NCBI GenBank assembly: GCA_016714975.1
Contig: JADKBR010000026.1
Coordinates: 1 to 64,000, forward strand
Origin: Candidatus Dechloromonas phosphorivorans
GTDB lineage: Bacteria; Pseudomonadota; Gammaproteobacteria; Burkholderiales; Rhodocyclaceae
Direction: 5' to 3'
DNA length: 64,000 nucleotides
The notes under the pieces are model-generated. The model was not told the DNA's origin and made no database searches. It worked only from the letters and a program-made list of their open reading frames with translations. Shown here piece by piece: positions 9,907 through 20,694 of the stretch (its first letter is position 1; the number at the start of each line of letters is the position of its first letter). Made by a program: the position numbers and the translations under genes.

Positions 9907-11349
9907 TCATTGTTCGGACGGCAACCAGTAGACGAACTTGCGCTCGTAATCGATGGTCTTGCCGTGCGGGAATTCGTCGTAGGCCATGCAGGTCACCGTC
10001 AACGGGGAGCCGGGCAGTCGCGAGGCAATTTCCTGCCCAAGCCGGCTGGCGAGCTCGGGCAGGTTCCTCTCGGCGCCGCGCGCGGCCTGAACCTGCCAGC
10101 ACAATTCGTTCGCAGCCCCGCTGATCCGGTGCGCGCCGCTGAGCTGGCGGGCAATTGCCGGGCTGCCATACAGGGCCTCCTTGAAGGTATCGACATGCCC
10201 GCCGCCCGGCAATTGGTCCTTGCTACGCCCGTGGAGCGCGATGACCGGCAGCGCCGGCGGCAAAAATCCCGGCGCAATGGCCTCGGCAAGTTGCTTGAGT
10301 TGCGTCGGCGAAACGAAACTGGCGCGATCACCGGTCTGGTAGCGCATCAGCGGCAGGGGGACGATCGGGTCGAGCAGGGTCACCACCAGATCGCCATTGC
10401 CATCGTCATCAGTGTAAAGAATCTCGACACTGGTGCGCAGCGGACTGTAGACCATGAAGGTCGGCACCGGCATGCTGGCGCTTGTCGGCCCAAGCAGGCG
10501 CTCGCGAAGTTGCGGGTCGCGAGCACAGGCACGGCGCAGGGCGACGGTTTCCCGGGTCTCGTTGAAGAGATTCAGACCCAGTTCGCCGACGCCCATGGAA
10601 CTGCCGATCATTCCACTGCGCGGGTCGTCGGGATCGATGCCGAGAACGCCAGCCAGGTAGTCACGGAAGGATTCGGTAAAGGTTTCCTCGCCGACGATGA
10701 CGTTGAGCCGGTGGCGGCGCCAGTCGACCCCGATGTCCTGCGAGTGGTCACACAGCTTCTTGAGAAAAAGCGGGTCGCCACAGAGCACAATCTGTTCGAA
10801 CATGTCGCCGACCTGGTTGACGAGGGCGCAGGCCATGTCTTCGCGGACACTGACATTGGCGACACAGACGGCATCCGACTGGAAGGTGACTCCCATGGGC
10901 AGGCAGTTGATGAGCAGGGTGCGGCGGCGATCGGTGTCGAAGGCCAGATCGAGGCCAAGATCGATGGTGAAGGCGGTATCCTTCAATTGCGCCCGAGTGC
11001 TGAGACCCAGGGCAAATCCACCGCCGCCGTGACCGGAACTGGTCAGCACGGAGGCAAGATTGCTGGTCTTGATGTCGTCGGCGAGTAGTTCGCGGGCGCC
11101 GAAGCGTTTGAAGGTCGTGGCCTTGTCGAGAACCGGGCACTGGTCACGGAAGTCCTGAGGCGTGCGGATCGCCGTTGGATCGACGCCCGCCTCGGCCAGT
11201 AGTATCCGGTAGGCCGGCGAACAACGGGCTGCGCGATGAAAGGATTTCAGCAGCTTGCCCTCGCCCAAGGCGATGAGGCTGGCCGGCGAACTGCCGGCGA
11301 GGCGCCAACGGATCAATTGCCGCGCCAGTCTGGCAAGAAGGGGGCTCAT
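9907..11349 (-). CDS. PaaK/CapK-family adenylate-forming enzyme (acyl-CoA ligase-like)
   Basis: A 480-residue protein of the phenylacetate-CoA ligase-like branch of the ANL superfamily, which activates a carboxylic acid as an acyl-adenylate. Visible features are a glycine-rich loop (VLTSSGHGGGGFALG, about residue 102), GSSMGVGELGLNLFNE, the adenylate-forming core motif MRYQTGDRASF, and a C-terminal subdomain with HGKTIDYERKF. The P-loop is atypical compared with PaaK (TSGTTG), so the substrate is probably not phenylacetate. It is framed by two PEP-CTERM-associated acyltransferases on the same strand, 119 bases downstream of one of them, which suggests the ligase supplies an activated acyl or aryl donor to them. 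That pairing is inference. Confidence 0.75.
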   Translation of the reverse strand: MSPLLARLARQLIRWRLAGSSPASLIALGEGKLLKSFHRAARCSPAYRILLAEAGVDPTAIRTPQDFRDQCPVLDKATTFKRFGARELLADDIKTSNLASVLTSSGHGGGGFALGLSTRAQLKDTAFTIDLGLDLAFDTDRRRTLLINCLPMGVTFQSDAVCVANVSVREDMACALVNQVGDMFEQIVLCGDPLFLKKLCDHSQDIGVDWRRHRLNVIVGEETFTESFRDYLAGVLGIDPDDPRSGMIGSSMGVGELGLNLFNETRETVALRRACARDPQLRERLLGPTSASMPVPTFMVYSPLRTSVEILYTDDDGNGDLVVTLLDPIVPLPLMRYQTGDRASFVSPTQLKQLAEAIAPGFLPPALPVIALHGRSKDQLPGGGHVDTFKEALYGSPAIARQLSGAHRISGAANELCWQVQAARGAERNLPELASRLGQEIASRLPGSPLTVTCMAYDEFPHGKTIDYERKFVYWLPSEQ

Positions 11350-11468
11350 GTTGGGTACTGGAATCTGGTGGATGTCATTTTGCGGATGGGGCCCTCTCCA
11401 GCCCGGATTCAGGGAGTCGTCAGGCCGTATGCCGGCAGCCGGCGCCGACCAGTCCGTGGCGACCGGAG

Positions 11469-12296
11469 CTAGGGCTTTCCGGCGGCGGCGAACTTCATCT
11501 TCATCCAGGTGCTGAACAGCAACCAGGGTGAGATCGGGCGGTCGTTGAACCAGGCCAGGAGCAGCGGGTTCTGCCTCTGCAGGTTCGCAAGAATTTCTTC
11601 AAGGTCCGCCATGAAGGGGGTGACGGGGCCGTAGTAGTCGGTTTCCGGCCCGATCGGGTTGAAATCGAAACCCATGCGCGACAGGGAGCGGGCCAGGGGC
11701 TTTTCCATGGCGGCAAACCAGTAGCGAATGCCCGCCTGGCGACTGAACCGGAAGATTTCCCGATAGAGGCCGAGCAGGATCTCCGGACTGTTGCTGCGCC
11801 GCTCTCTGCCCGGCTTGCGCTGCACGGCCGGAACAATGGCGCCCGGACTGCCACGTTCCTGAAATTCCTTTGTTATCCCCTGCATCGAGTCCCCCGGACG
11901 ACGCCGGAAACTCTTGAGCACCACGAGCCGCGATACCTCGCCGCATTGCTCGCGCGGGGGAAAAACGAAGTCATCGAACACCGTGCAATGCTCTTCGAAT
12001 GGATAGCGCTGGTTGGCGGTGGCCTGCACCAGGCGCATCGTGCCGACCATCAGGCGTTCGGCATTGCGCGCGGCGGCGTGCGCCGAGCGCTCGTCGTAGT
12101 CGTCGATTTCGACCTGACGGGGGTAGTCTTCGGGATTGAGATAGCGGCACTCGAGGCAATACACTTCATAGCGCAGCGCAGCAATCTGCCTGAACAGGTC
12201 GGTCTCGACGACATTCCCCGGCCGAAGTTGTTCGAACGAGAAATGTGGCGCCAGCAGGTCGCGATGCTTGCCGCCAACGAGAGCCTCAATAAGCAT
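11469..12296 (-). CDS. PEP-CTERM/exosortase system-associated acyltransferase (paralogue)
   Basis: Second member of the TIGR03694-type GNAT-like family in this locus, 275 residues from ATG 12296 (MLIEALVGGKHRDLLAPHFSFEQL); a GTG at 12305 is possible. It shares with the gene at 7646 the blocks LRYEVYCLEC, DDYDERS, FPPREQCGEVSRLVVLKSFR and NSPEILLGLYRE, plus YYGPVTPFMADLEEI. It has a longer C-terminal tail than its paralogue (about 30 residues, PISPWLLFSTWMKMKFAA), possibly a membrane-associated helix. It is the first gene of the minus-strand cluster. Two related copies with different tails suggest divergence in substrate or localisation. Confidence 0.85.
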   Translation of the reverse strand: MLIEALVGGKHRDLLAPHFSFEQLRPGNVVETDLFRQIAALRYEVYCLECRYLNPEDYPRQVEIDDYDERSAHAAARNAERLMVGTMRLVQATANQRYPFEEHCTVFDDFVFPPREQCGEVSRLVVLKSFRRRPGDSMQGITKEFQERGSPGAIVPAVQRKPGRERRSNSPEILLGLYREIFRFSRQAGIRYWFAAMEKPLARSLSRMGFDFNPIGPETDYYGPVTPFMADLEEILANLQRQNPLLLAWFNDRPISPWLLFSTWMKMKFAAAGKP

Positions 12297-12498
12297 TGTC
12301 AACACCCCGTGGAAGTCGAGATCAGGCGCAGCGACCCTTGGCGCCGATGCCCACCGACACTGTGCGCGCCACTATGACATTCAAACCGTGCTTTGCCAAG
12401 ACCCGAGCGCAATCGCATGAATCCTGCGCCAGTCCATAGAGAAAGGTGCGCGATCAACTCAGTGTCCGTCTCCACGACGCGGAAGATCGATTATTGGC

Positions 12499-12520
12499 AT
12501 TTCCTGCGGTCGACCGCAGC
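12499..12520 (+). repeat. Dispersed ATTT...GTCGACCGCA repeat, copy 2 (full palindrome)
   Basis: Contains the perfect 14-base palindrome TGCGGTCGACCGCA at 12505-12518, preceded by ATTTCC. It lies about 17 bases past the 3' end of the Nudix gene. Confidence 0.65.
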
Positions 12521-12536
12521 AATTGCCCTGTTTCGC

Positions 12537-13079
12537 TCAGGGCTTGTCCAGCCAGAACAGCGCAGTGATCGTCTTCCCATCGGTGATCTGACCGTTCCAA
12601 ACGGCGGCCCTGGCTTCCGCCGGCGTGAGTTCGAGCACCTCAAGGAACTCGTTGTGGTCAAGCTGCTTCTCCGCGGCGCGATGCAGTCCACGTGCCGCGA
12701 AAATCTCGATCCGCTCGTCCGAATAGCCGATGCAGGGATGCATTACCCCGACGTACTCCCAGTCGGTCGCGACGTGGCCGGTTTCTTCCAGCAGTTCGCG
12801 GCGCGCCGTGTCGAGAATGGCTTCGCCCGGGTCGATCTTGCCCGCTGGCAATTCGAGGAATACGCGGCGCAACGGGTAGCGGAACTGCCTTTCGAACAAC
12901 AGCTTGCCGTTGTCCAGGAAGGCGAGAACGACGACCGCGCCGGGATGAACGATGTACTCGCGCACGGTCTGCTTGCCGTTGGGTAGCCGCACCTTGTCCT
13001 TGCGCACGTCGAGCAGCGCGCCCTTGAACACGCGCTCGCTGGTGATTTCGGATTCGAGAAGGTGGTTGTCGTGACTCAT
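12537..13079 (-). CDS. Nudix hydrolase, ADP-ribose pyrophosphatase type
   Basis: A 180-residue cytoplasmic Nudix enzyme. The Nudix box is complete at residues 80-102, starting GKIDPGEA and ending RRELLEETGH, with the catalytic E residues in REXXEE. Upstream sequence (ERQFRYPLRRVFLELPAG) is typical of the ADP-ribose/NudF group, which hydrolyses ADP-ribose to AMP and ribose-5-phosphate. It follows nuoN, a common position in betaproteobacteria. ATG 13079 gives MSHDNHLLESEITSERVFKG, matching family starts. A terminator-like hairpin ends only about ten bases before this ATG, so the usual ribosome-binding region is unusual and expression may depend on read-through or structure. Confidence 0.88.
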   Translation of the reverse strand: MSHDNHLLESEITSERVFKGALLDVRKDKVRLPNGKQTVREYIVHPGAVVVLAFLDNGKLLFERQFRYPLRRVFLELPAGKIDPGEAILDTARRELLEETGHVATDWEYVGVMHPCIGYSDERIEIFAARGLHRAAEKQLDHNEFLEVLELTPAEARAAVWNGQITDGKTITALFWLDKP

Positions 13080-13085
13080 TGAATG

Positions 13086-13108
13086 AAAACGCCCCGGATT
13101 TCGGGGCG
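13086..13108 (-). terminator. Hairpin with T-tract at the end of the nuo operon
   Basis: On the minus strand CGCCCCG (13108-13102) pairs with CGGGGCG (13096-13090) around a 5-base loop and is followed by TTTTC. It is a terminator-like structure between nuoN and the Nudix gene, and it overlaps the region where the Nudix ribosome-binding site should be. Confidence 0.75.
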
Positions 13109-13134
13109 CTGGTTGGCGTGCCTGGCCGGATCGC

Positions 13135-14613
13135 TCAGAGCGAGCGCAGCAGGGCATAGGCGCAGAGCGACATGAGCATCTGCGGGAAAATGCCGAGCAG
13201 TGCGACGGCAAGGCCGTTGGCGGAGATCAGGATGCGCATGTCCATCCCGGCGGTCAGCGGCGAAGTGTCGGCCGGCGGGTCGAAGTACATCAGCTTGACC
13301 ACACGCAGGTAGTAGAAGGCGCCGATCAGCGAGAAGAGGACTGCGACGATCGCCAGCCACATGTAACCGGCGGCGACGACCGCCTGCAGAACCGAGAACT
13401 TGGCGAAGAATCCGACGAAGAACGGGATGCCGGCCATCGAGAACATCATCATCAGCATGATCCCGGCAAACCAGGGGCTGCGCTTGTTGAGGCCCTTGTA
13501 ATCGTCGAGATTCTCAGCTTCGAAGCCCGCGCGCGCCATCAGCAGGATCATCCCGAAGGTGCCGGTCGTCATGACCACATAGGCCAGAACGTAGAACATT
13601 GCCGAACTGTAGGCATTGAGCGCGAAGCGGGCGTCGCCGCCAACGACCCCGGTCGTAATGCCGAGCAGCATGAAACCCATATGGGAGATAGCCGAATACG
13701 CCAGCATGCGCTTGAGATTGGTCTGGGCAATCGCGGCGAGATTGCCGATCGCCATCGACAATACTGACATGATGACCAGCATTGCCTGCCAGTCCTGGGC
13801 CATGCTGATCATGCCATTGACCAGCAGGCGCATGACTATGGCAAAGGCCGCCAGCTTCGGCGCGGAACCAATGAACAATGTGACCGATGTCGGCGCTCCG
13901 TGATAGACATCGGGAATCCACATGTGGAACGGAACGACACCCAGCTTGAACGCCAGTCCGGAAACCATGAAGACCAGCCCGAATGCGAGCACGGTCTTGT
14001 TGGCGCCACCACCGTAGAGACGCTCGGCCAGACCGGTAATTTCCAAGGTCCCCGTCGCACCGTAGATCATCGACATGCCGTAGAGGAGCAGGCCCGAGGC
14101 CAGCGCGCCGAGGACAAAGTATTTCATCGCCGCTTCGGTGGAAGCTACCGAGTCGCGATTCATGGCGACCAATGCGTACATCGAGAGCGAAAGCAGTTCG
14201 AGACCAAGATAGATCGTCACGAAATGATTGGCGGAAATCATCACCATCATGCCGAGCGTCGCGAACAAAGCCAGAACGTAATACTCGCCCTTGTTCATCA
14301 CTTCGCGGTCGAGAAGGTAGGCACGCGAGTAGAAGAGCACGACGATCACTGTCATGTAGAGGAACAGCTTCAGCAGGTCCGCCATCAGGTCGTCGACAAA
14401 CATGTTGCTGAAGGTATAGACGACGTCTCCGGTACTGGTCATCAGCTGGATCACCGCACACCCGAGGAGAGTGAGCTGAGTCAGCGCGAAGGTTAGCGTA
14501 CGCCGACTGTCCTTGACCGTCAGATCGACAAGCAGAATGACCATCGCCATGACCGCCAGAAAGAGCTCCGGGGCAGCGGGCAGGAAATCGGGGACAAGGA
14601 AATTGTCGAACAT
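13135..14613 (-). CDS. nuoN: NADH-quinone oxidoreductase subunit N
   Basis: NuoN is one of the three antiporter-like proton-pumping subunits in the membrane arm of complex I. The 492-residue product is almost entirely hydrophobic helices, about 14 TM segments. It has the family pattern LFLAVMAMVILLVDL at the start, AMKYFVLGALASGLLLYG, and a conserved Lys in MWIPDVYHGAPT. Start ATG 14613; 12 bases separate it from nuoM. It is the last nuo gene and is followed by a hairpin terminator and a Nudix gene. Confidence 0.97.
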   Translation of the reverse strand: MFDNFLVPDFLPAAPELFLAVMAMVILLVDLTVKDSRRTLTFALTQLTLLGCAVIQLMTSTGDVVYTFSNMFVDDLMADLLKLFLYMTVIVVLFYSRAYLLDREVMNKGEYYVLALFATLGMMVMISANHFVTIYLGLELLSLSMYALVAMNRDSVASTEAAMKYFVLGALASGLLLYGMSMIYGATGTLEITGLAERLYGGGANKTVLAFGLVFMVSGLAFKLGVVPFHMWIPDVYHGAPTSVTLFIGSAPKLAAFAIVMRLLVNGMISMAQDWQAMLVIMSVLSMAIGNLAAIAQTNLKRMLAYSAISHMGFMLLGITTGVVGGDARFALNAYSSAMFYVLAYVVMTTGTFGMILLMARAGFEAENLDDYKGLNKRSPWFAGIMLMMMFSMAGIPFFVGFFAKFSVLQAVVAAGYMWLAIVAVLFSLIGAFYYLRVVKLMYFDPPADTSPLTAGMDMRILISANGLAVALLGIFPQMLMSLCAYALLRSL

Positions 14614-14625
14614 GTCGGCTACCGG

Positions 14626-16110
14626 TTATTGAATCTTGCTGATGGCAACGTGACGCAGCAGGTCGTTGACCGAGGCGTGCATGACTTCGGTGAAGGGTTG
14701 CGGGTACACACCCATCCACAGGGTACAGAGGGCCAGCGCGCCGAGGATGGCGAACTCGCGCTTGTTGATGTCGGTCAGTTCGGCCACATGATGATTGGCG
14801 ACGTCGCCGAAAATCACCCGCTTGTACATCCACAGGGTGTAGGCGGCGCCGATGATCATCGAACTGGCGGCGGCGAAAGCCACCCAGAAGTTGAACTTGA
14901 CGGCGCCAAGAATCACCATGAACTCACCGACAAAACCGGAAGTCGCCGGAAGGCCGGCATTGGCCATCGAGAACAGCATGAAGAGCGCGGCGAACTTCGG
15001 CATGGTATTGACCACACCACCGTAGTCGGCAATCTGCCGGCTATGCACGCGGTCGTACATGACGCCGATGCAGAAGAACATGGCGCCCGAGACGAAGCCG
15101 TGGGAGACCATCTGGACAAGGGCACCTTCGATGCCCATGGCGCTGAACATGAAGAAGCCCAGCGTGACGAAACCCATGTGGGCGATCGACGAGTAGGCCA
15201 CCAGCTTCTTCATGTCGGTCTGGACCAGGGCGACGAAGCCGATGTAAACCACTGCAATCAGCGACAGAGCCACCACCAGTCCAGAGAGTTCATGCGATGC
15301 ATCCGGCGCAATCGGCAACGAGAAACGCAGGAAACCATAGGCCCCGAGCTTCAGGGCGATTGCCGCCAGGACGATGGAACCTCCGGTCGGCGCCTCGACG
15401 TGAGCGTCAGGCAACCAAGTATGGACCGGCCACATCGGCACCTTGACCGCGAAGGCGATCAGGAAGGCCAGGAAAAGCCAGATCTGCGCGCCGAGCGCGA
15501 TCGGCAGTTGGTGCCATTCGAGAATCGAGAAGCTGCCATTGGACTGGATGAACAGGTACATCAGCGCCAGCAGGAAGAGGAGCGAACCAAACAGAGTGTA
15601 GAGGAAGAACTTGAACGCCGCATAGACCCGGCGCGGGCCGCCCCACACGCCGATGATCAGGTAGAGCGGAATCAACGAGGCTTCAAAGTACACGTAGAAC
15701 AGCACCCCGTCGAGTGATGTGAAGATACCGTTCATCAGGCCCGACATGATCAGGAAGGCGGCGTTGTACTGGGCAACCTTCTCCTGGATCACCTCCCAGC
15801 CTGCGGCAACCACGATGATCGTAATGAAAGCATTGAGCACGACGAAGAGCATCGAGATGCCGTCAACGCCGAGGTGGTAGTTGACGTTGAAGCGTGGAAT
15901 CCAGCTCTTCAGTTCGACAAACTGCATGCCGCCATTCGCAGCATCGAACCCGATCCACAACGGAAGGGTCACAAGGAAGGCAGCGATCGCGCCCAGCAGC
16001 GCAAGCATCCTTGCCAGTGGCGCATTCCTGTCCGATCCGGTGGCAAGCACCAACAGACCGGAAACGATCGGAATCCAGATGGCCAGAGATAGCAGTGGGT
16101 AATTCGACAT
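14626..16110 (-). CDS. nuoM: NADH-quinone oxidoreductase subunit M
   Basis: Antiporter-like membrane subunit of complex I, 494 residues, about 14 TM helices. It contains the conserved elements YHLGVDGISMLFVVLN, YVYFEASLIPLYLIIGVWGG, VPMWPVHTWLPDAHVEAPT and AYSSIAHMGFVTLG, carrying the Glu and Lys/His residues that couple proton movement. ATG 16110; follows nuoL after a 32-base gap and precedes nuoN. Confidence 0.97.
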   Translation of the reverse strand: MSNYPLLSLAIWIPIVSGLLVLATGSDRNAPLARMLALLGAIAAFLVTLPLWIGFDAANGGMQFVELKSWIPRFNVNYHLGVDGISMLFVVLNAFITIIVVAAGWEVIQEKVAQYNAAFLIMSGLMNGIFTSLDGVLFYVYFEASLIPLYLIIGVWGGPRRVYAAFKFFLYTLFGSLLFLLALMYLFIQSNGSFSILEWHQLPIALGAQIWLFLAFLIAFAVKVPMWPVHTWLPDAHVEAPTGGSIVLAAIALKLGAYGFLRFSLPIAPDASHELSGLVVALSLIAVVYIGFVALVQTDMKKLVAYSSIAHMGFVTLGFFMFSAMGIEGALVQMVSHGFVSGAMFFCIGVMYDRVHSRQIADYGGVVNTMPKFAALFMLFSMANAGLPATSGFVGEFMVILGAVKFNFWVAFAAASSMIIGAAYTLWMYKRVIFGDVANHHVAELTDINKREFAILGALALCTLWMGVYPQPFTEVMHASVNDLLRHVAISKIQ

Positions 16111-16142
16111 GTTATTCCTTGCTTGTCTGCGAACTTTTCACG

Positions 16143-18209
<2,067 letters not shown>

Positions 18210-18211
18210 GT

Positions 18212-18523
18212 TTAACCCTTCAGGCTCCCCAGGTCATCCACGTGGATGCTCTTCAGGTTGCGGAACAGCACGATCAGGATAGCCAGACCGATCGCCGATT
18301 CGGCAGCGGCGACAGTCAGAATGAAGAAGACGAAAACCTGACCGGAGAGGTCCTGAAGATAGTGCGAAAACGCCACGAAATTCATGTTGACCGCGAGCAG
18401 CATCAGTTCGATGGTCATCAGCAATACCAGAAGATTCTTCCGGTTGAGGAAGATGCCGACGACGCTGATCGCAAAAAGGATCGCGCCGAGAACCAGAAAG
18501 TGCGAAAGAGTGAGAGTAAGCAT
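18212..18523 (-). CDS. nuoK: NADH-quinone oxidoreductase subunit K
   Basis: Small membrane subunit of complex I with three TM helices, 103 residues, normal length. The stretch LLVLLMTIELMLLAVNMNFVAF carries the conserved membrane Glu (in IELML) of the proton channel next to NuoJ. A second conserved Glu is in AAAESAIGLAI. Located between nuoJ and nuoL with gaps of 12 and 2 bases. Confidence 0.97.
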   Translation of the reverse strand: MLTLTLSHFLVLGAILFAISVVGIFLNRKNLLVLLMTIELMLLAVNMNFVAFSHYLQDLSGQVFVFFILTVAAAESAIGLAILIVLFRNLKSIHVDDLGSLKG

Positions 18524-18535
18524 TGACGTCCCGTT

Positions 18536-19132
18536 TCAGTCTTTTTCCACAGGCATCTGCAATACGCGGACGCGATCCTTCGCCTTGACGAAGACCTGTT
18601 GATTCGGATTGGTATACTTGGACTGCTTCGGACCACGGTAGGTCAGCACAATCGCGGCGATCATGCCAACGAGCAGGATGATCGAAGCCAGTTCAACAGG
18701 AAACACAAAATCGGTATACATCAACACGGCGATATTTCTGGTATTCGAGACGCCCGCCGGCACCATCGCGGCAGCGGCCGGGACCTGAAAGTACTTGCTG
18801 CCGAGCACCAGACCCATTTCCATGACCATCAGGAAACCAAGCACCGCCCCGAGCGGGAGATAACTCCAGAATCCTTGACGAATCCGATCAAGGTTGATGT
18901 CGAGCATCATCACGACAAAGAGGAACAGCACCATTACCGCACCGACATAGACCAGAATGATCGCTATTGCCAGAAACTCGGCTTGGAGAAGCGCCCAGAT
19001 GCCACCACAGGTGAAAAAGGCAAGGATCAGATGCAACGCGGCATGCACAGGGTTGCTCGCAGTAATCACGCGCAGGGCGGCAAAGATCAGTATCGCCGAC
19101 AGGAAGAAGAAGACCAAGGTCTGAAAATCCAT
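18536..19132 (-). CDS. nuoJ: NADH-quinone oxidoreductase subunit J
   Basis: Membrane subunit of complex I, 198 residues from ATG 19132; a GTG at 19135 is also in frame. Five TM helices. The conserved core AALHLILAFFTCGGIWALLQAEFLAIAIILVYVGAVMVLFLFVVMMLD is characteristic (key features: the Glu in QAEFLA and the VYVGAVMVLFLFV helix with its pi-bulge). The C-terminal soluble tail is charged. It lies between nuoI and nuoK. Confidence 0.96.
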   Translation of the reverse strand: MDFQTLVFFFLSAILIFAALRVITASNPVHAALHLILAFFTCGGIWALLQAEFLAIAIILVYVGAVMVLFLFVVMMLDINLDRIRQGFWSYLPLGAVLGFLMVMEMGLVLGSKYFQVPAAAAMVPAGVSNTRNIAVLMYTDFVFPVELASIILLVGMIAAIVLTYRGPKQSKYTNPNQQVFVKAKDRVRVLQMPVEKD

Positions 19133-19144
19133 CACTGGTACCTG

Positions 19145-19633
19145 TTATCGGTAAGGTGCATCTTGTTGGCGATCCTTGGCGATCTGCGCCTCGTAACGGT
19201 CACCGTTGGCCAGCAGCATCTGCTTTGTGTAGTAGAGGTCGCCGCGCCGCTCGCCGTGGTATTCGAAAATTCGGGTTTCGACGATCGCATCGACCGGACA
19301 CGCCTCCTCACAGAAACCACAGAAAATGCATTTGGTCAGATCAATGTCGTAGCGTGTCGTGCGCCGTGAGCCATCATCACGCGGCTCGGCCTCGATGACG
19401 ATGGCCATCGCCGGACAGATCGCCTCGCACAGCTTGCAGGCTATGCAGCGCTCCTCACCGTTCGGATAACGGCGCAGGGCATGCAATCCGCGGAAGCGCG
19501 CACTTTGGGGTGTCTTCTCTTCAGGGTACTGGACCGTAATCTTGCGCGCAAAGAAATACTTGCCAGTTACCGCCAGCCCCTTCAGGAGTTCCTTGAGGAG
19601 CAGGCTGTTGAAGACTTCCTTCATCGAACCCAT
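19145..19633 (-). CDS. nuoI: NADH-quinone oxidoreductase subunit I (2x[4Fe-4S])
   Basis: NuoI carries the two [4Fe-4S] clusters N6a and N6b that pass electrons toward NuoB. Both ferredoxin motifs are present in the 162-residue product: CIACKLCEAICP and CIFCGFCEEACP (each CxxCxxCxxxCP). The N-terminal helix LLLKELLKGLAVTGKYFF anchors it to the membrane arm. ATG 19633; 10 bases after nuoH. Confidence 0.97.
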   Translation of the reverse strand: MGSMKEVFNSLLLKELLKGLAVTGKYFFARKITVQYPEEKTPQSARFRGLHALRRYPNGEERCIACKLCEAICPAMAIVIEAEPRDDGSRRTTRYDIDLTKCIFCGFCEEACPVDAIVETRIFEYHGERRGDLYYTKQMLLANGDRYEAQIAKDRQQDAPYR

Positions 19634-19643
19634 CAGTCTCTCC

Positions 19644-20694
19644 TCATTTCCAGATACTCAGCGGGGACATCATCCAGGCACCCACCACCACAAGCCAGAC
19701 GAGGCAGATGGGCAGGAACACCTTCCATCCCAGGCGCATCAACTGATCGAAACGGTAGCGCGGGAAAGTCGCACGGAACCAGAGGAACAGGAATAGGACC
19801 GCCGACATCTTGACGAACAGCCAGAACATGCCATCCGGCAGGAAGCCAAGCGGCGACAGCCAGCCGCCAAGGAACAAAATCGAGGTCAACGCCGAAACCA
19901 AGATCATGTTCGCATATTCGGCGAGGAAGAAGAGTGCGAACGCCATGCCGGAATACTCGACATGAAATCCGGCAACGATCTCCGATTCGCCCTCAGCCAC
20001 GTCGAACGGCGCGCGGTTGGTTTCCGGCAACCCCAGAAATCAGATAGACCAGGAACATCGGCAACAGCGGCAACCAGTTCCATGACAGGAAGCCAATGCC
20101 AAAATCGGCAAAGCGCCCATGATCCTGAGCCTGAACGATCGCAACCAGGTTCAGGCTGTTTGAAACCATCAGCACACAGATCAGCGAGAAGCCCATTGAG
20201 ACTTCATAGGACACCATTTGCGCCGTGGCGCGCATCGCGCCAAGGAAGGCATACTTGGAATTGGATGCCCAACCGGAGAGAATAATGCCGTACACGCCCA
20301 TCGAACCAATGGCCAGGATATACAACAGGCTGGCGTCAATATTGGCGACGACCAGCGTGTCCGTAAAAGGCACGACCGCCCAGGCCGCAAGCGCCGGCGC
20401 GATCGCCAGCATCGGGGCGATCAGGAAGATCCCCTTGTTGGCGCCGGCCGGAAGAATGATCTCCTTCAGCAAGAGCTTGAGGCCGTCGGCGATCGGCTGG
20501 ATCAAGCCCAGCGGACCGACCCGATTGGGCCCGATACGAACCTGCATGTAGCCGATTACCTTGCGCTCGAAATAGGTCAGGTAGGCTACGGCCAGCATCA
20601 GTGGCGCAACGATCAGGACGATTTTTATAAGGGTCCAGACAGCAGGCCAGATGCCACCGAAAATCCCTTGTCCGAAGTTCATCAGTGCGTCCAT
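19644..20694 (-). CDS. nuoH: NADH-quinone oxidoreductase subunit H, with a +1 frameshift
   Basis: NuoH forms the quinone-entry region where the peripheral and membrane arms meet. The first frame (20694 down to about 20025) gives an excellent NuoH N-terminus with YFERKVIGYMQVRIGPNRVGP and runs to LPMFLVYLISGVA. The second frame continues with ETNRAPFDVAEGESEIVAGFHVEYSGMAF to the normal C-terminus. The join is at the minus-strand string GCCGGAAACC where GCCGAAACC would be in frame, so one extra G (C on the plus strand at 20024-20025) breaks the gene. With it removed the protein is about 349 residues, full length. Since all the other 13 subunits are intact, a consensus error is more likely than a real mutation. 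The first fragment alone would stop at about residue 233. Confidence 0.93.
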
